DNA of 64,000 nucleotides from Acetobacter farinalis. GTDB taxonomy: Bacteria; Pseudomonadota; Alphaproteobacteria; Acetobacterales; Acetobacteraceae. The notes beneath the pieces are model-generated. The model saw nothing but the letters and a program-made list of their open reading frames with translations. It did no database searches and was not told the origin of the DNA. Position numbers and translations under genes: made by a program. The stretch is from NCBI RefSeq assembly GCF_026240015.1, contig NZ_JAPIUX010000005.1, positions 55,253 through 119,252 of the forward strand, in the 5' to 3' direction. Below, in pieces: positions 62,201 to 64,000 of the stretch (within the stretch, counting starts at the first letter, position 1; the number at the start of each line of letters is the position of its first letter).

Positions 62201-62650
62201 CATCGCCCTGGACCCGGGCCGGAGCTTACAGCTTATCCGGCCCTGTGTTCAGCCAAGTGAGGCACGAGCTTATGTGACGGACCACAGCGGAGATCGTCGT
62301 GACACACTCAATAAAAAAGCGCGCAACCGTTTGGCTGCACGCCCCGTCGGAAGGCCCTCCCAATTCATGGACGGATCAAACCACACTGTCAGATATCCAC
62401 GTTTCTTCAGCGCTGCATTATAGAAGGACCAGTTCGTCGTTCGGTAGCGCGTGGGTTTCGGCTTGCATGACAATCAGCTAAAATACAGGACTCAATCACG
62501 GAATTCCAGGCCGGTATTGGCGTAGCAAAGTCCTGCCTGCACTTAACCTTCTCACTGAAATCAATAAGCTCCCTCCCCACGCCAAACGGATCGCTTAATT
62601 ATTCAGGCCATGTCCGCCTACGCCTTCTTTGCGGTCGGCGGAGCGGATTC
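62201..62650. other. Stretch between esterase and truncated glycosyltransferase
   Basis: Contains the IS5-family remnant listed separately. The rest shows no gene. Terminal parts of this stretch probably mark deletion endpoints. Confidence 0.4.
62270..62473 (-). pseudogene. IS5-family transposase remnant (N-terminal part)
   Basis: Reads RYRTTNWSFYNAALKKRGYL followed by TVWFDPSMNWEGLPTGR, the recognisable N-terminus of IS5-group transposases common in acetic acid bacteria and other alphaproteobacteria. The sequence after TGR is unrelated, so about 50 residues of an approximately 270-residue protein remain. Confidence 0.7.
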
Positions 62651-63376
62651 CTACGCGTCCTCGAAGCAGACATGGCTCAAGGTGTGCGGAGAATAGTCTT
62701 TGCCAATCCCGAGTTTTGCACGCCACGCTGCCGAGCGCTTTGCAGGATTGAACTGAACCACATCGACACCACGCAGCCAAAGGCGGAAATTGTCTCTGAG
62801 CCCGTCCTCAAGCAGCGTATCCATCATCGATTGACATGGCACATAGACTTCACGGCAGACCCCGTAAAAACGGCGCAGATAGGATGCCATCAGGCCTTTC
62901 AGGGCGGCGACATACCAATAATGCCCAAGCTGGGCTTCGTAGCGTGTGTGGTAGGAGGCAACCAGAGGGATGTTCCATCGCTTGGCCGCGCGCCAGGCGC
63001 TGAACCCGATAAGATCCGGGGCGACCGCAACATGGATCAGGTCAGGCTTGAAGGCGCGCAGTGTCTCGAGCGCTTTGGGCGTCAGGCCGGAAGCCAGGCG
63101 ATATTCCGGACGACGGGGCAGCGGTATTGAGGGAATGGGCACAAGTGTACCGTGATGCGAAAAAGCCGGATGCTTCCCAACCGGTGCAAACACCAGTACC
63201 TCAATGCCCTGCCGCTCGAGATAGTCGACCAACCGGTTGAGTGTAAGCGCCACGCCGTCCTTGATGTAGTTGTAGGAACTTGCGACGATCGCAATGCGAA
63301 GAGGTGCATGCTCAATCTCGGGGGTAGGCGTAGTAACGTCGTCCTGGTCTCTATCGAGACGATAACTTTTGAGCAC
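62651..63376 (-). pseudogene. GT4-family glycosyltransferase, 3'-truncated
   Basis: A 241-residue frame that begins with a normal GT4 N-terminal domain: RIAIVASSYNYIKDGVALTL, FAPVGKHPAFSHHGTLVPIP, HVAVAPDLIGFSAWRAAKRW and SYHTRYEAQLGHY. It stops after FNPAKRSAAWRAKLGIGKDY, where the donor-binding domain should start. Usual length is near 380-400 residues. The end runs into unrelated sequence, so it is probably non-functional. Confidence 0.8.
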
Positions 63377-63727
63377 GCGAAGGGGGCCTTAACCTGCATG
63401 CCGAGCTTCTTCAGATGGTCAGGGAATCCTGATCAACTGATCAACCGGGCAAATTGTTTACGCTATCAGCCATGTAAGCAAAATTCTCTCTATGTTAAGT
63501 GACAAAATGGATACGCACCCCACAGGCTCATTTTTTGGATGCATTTCTGTTTCTTTCAACGCGCGGTGGGAAACGTGACCTCCTGCCGCAGAAACATTAT
63601 CAAATTTTATCCCAGCTTCGATGTCAGACTTGTGCCAGAGTTATGTCACCAAAAACACACTGGTAATCCCCCCGTAAAAAGAGTGGCTTTTGAATGAGAA
63701 TTTTCTCAGCGTAATAATGAGAAGATT
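63377..63727. other. Intergenic region ahead of IS3 orfA
   Basis: No gene seen. The left end of the following IS probably lies near 63650-63700, where CCCCCC and AT-rich segments occur, but the terminal repeat cannot be confirmed without its partner beyond the window. Confidence 0.4.
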
Positions 63728-63994
63728 TTGATGAAGAGTGATCGCTTTACTGACGCCCAGATCATGGGCGTGATCCGCCAGGCCGAGGGTGGCGTCTCGG
63801 TTCCTGATCTGTGTCGGGAACATGGGATCAGCAATGCCACGTTTTACCGATGGTGTGCGAAATATGGCGGCATGGATGCCGCAATGATCAGTCAAATGAA
63901 GGTTCTGGAAGAAGAGAACCGTCGGCTGAAGCGGATGTATGCGGATCTGAGTATGCAGACGGATATTCTGAAGGAAGCTCTGGAAAAAAAATGA
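63728..63994 (+). CDS. IS3-family transposase OrfA
   Basis: An 88-residue OrfA with helix-turn-helix (FTDAQIMGVIRQAEGGVSVP, HGISNATFYRWCAKYGG) and a leucine-zipper end (LEEENRRLKRMYADLSMQTD). Near its end is an A8 run (63984-63991) before TGA, a typical place for programmed -1 frameshifting into orfB, which continues past the window. Starts at 63728 or the next ATG at 63731. Confidence 0.9.
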   Translation: MMKSDRFTDAQIMGVIRQAEGGVSVPDLCREHGISNATFYRWCAKYGGMDAAMISQMKVLEEENRRLKRMYADLSMQTDILKEALEKK

Positions 63995-64000
63995 ATCGGC

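Overview
The window looks like chromosomal DNA of a GC-rich alphaproteobacterium, most plausibly an acetic acid bacterium (Acetobacteraceae). That is inference from protein style and gene order (cydDC-cydAB with a long-Q-loop CydA, many GlxA/TetR regulators, an IS-embedded group II intron); no rRNA, tRNA or other taxonomic marker was seen.

Layout. (1) 1-4.0 kb: the edge of a type I-E CRISPR-Cas locus, with cas3 and the 5' part of cse1 (casA) on the minus strand. The spacer between them holds hairpins and CRISPR-repeat-like palindromes, but no array is present. (2) 4.3-7.3 kb: an overlapping minus-strand alkylation-repair operon, ada - uncharacterised 2OG-Fe(II) oxygenase - alkB - tag. (3) 7.7-25.4 kb: small regulator-plus-enzyme modules: a GlxA-type regulator with a GST, an MmyB-like regulator with a methyltransferase, an FMN reductase with a monooxygenase, an EamA transporter, TetR with an epoxide-hydrolase-like gene (frameshifted in G7), two more GSTs, a CocE esterase, tandem epimerases with an AraC regulator, and peroxiredoxin-ArsR. 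Several have clear inverted-repeat operators. (4) 26.0-32.6 kb: cydD-cydC-cydA-cydB followed by a two-helix CydX-like protein and a 32-residue membrane protein, closed by a strong terminator. (5) 32.7-36.9 kb: esterase, DsbA-like protein, ArsR, cupin, quinone oxidoreductase and HxlR regulator. (6) 37.0-40.5 kb: a decayed IS3-family element carrying a complete 2.24-kb group II intron whose splice junctions can be placed to the base. (7) 40.7-52.9 kb: aldo/keto reductase and AraC, an RND efflux operon (adaptor, pump, outer-membrane factor), AraC with a methyltransferase, Rrf2 with a hydrolase, and a GlsB-like protein. (8) 53.2-60.4 kb: a coherent accessory module made of an SDR lacking the catalytic Tyr, two exported SgcJ/NTF2-like proteins, a Tat-exported DJ-1/PfpI protein, a GlxA-type regulator and a carotenoid oxygenase with its own TetR. 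(9) 60.6-64 kb: scrapyard of IS3 and IS5 remnants, an HSL-type esterase, a truncated GT4 glycosyltransferase and the start of another IS3 element.

The best candidate for an undescribed system is region 8. An 18-bp motif (AGGGAAATACGTCCTTTA and close variants) occurs four times, upstream of the SDR-SgcJ operon, the DJ-1 gene, the second SgcJ gene and the GlxA regulator itself. This suggests one regulon joining cytoplasmic and periplasmic proteins of unknown chemistry. Coordinates of operators were read by eye; no search or folding program was run.
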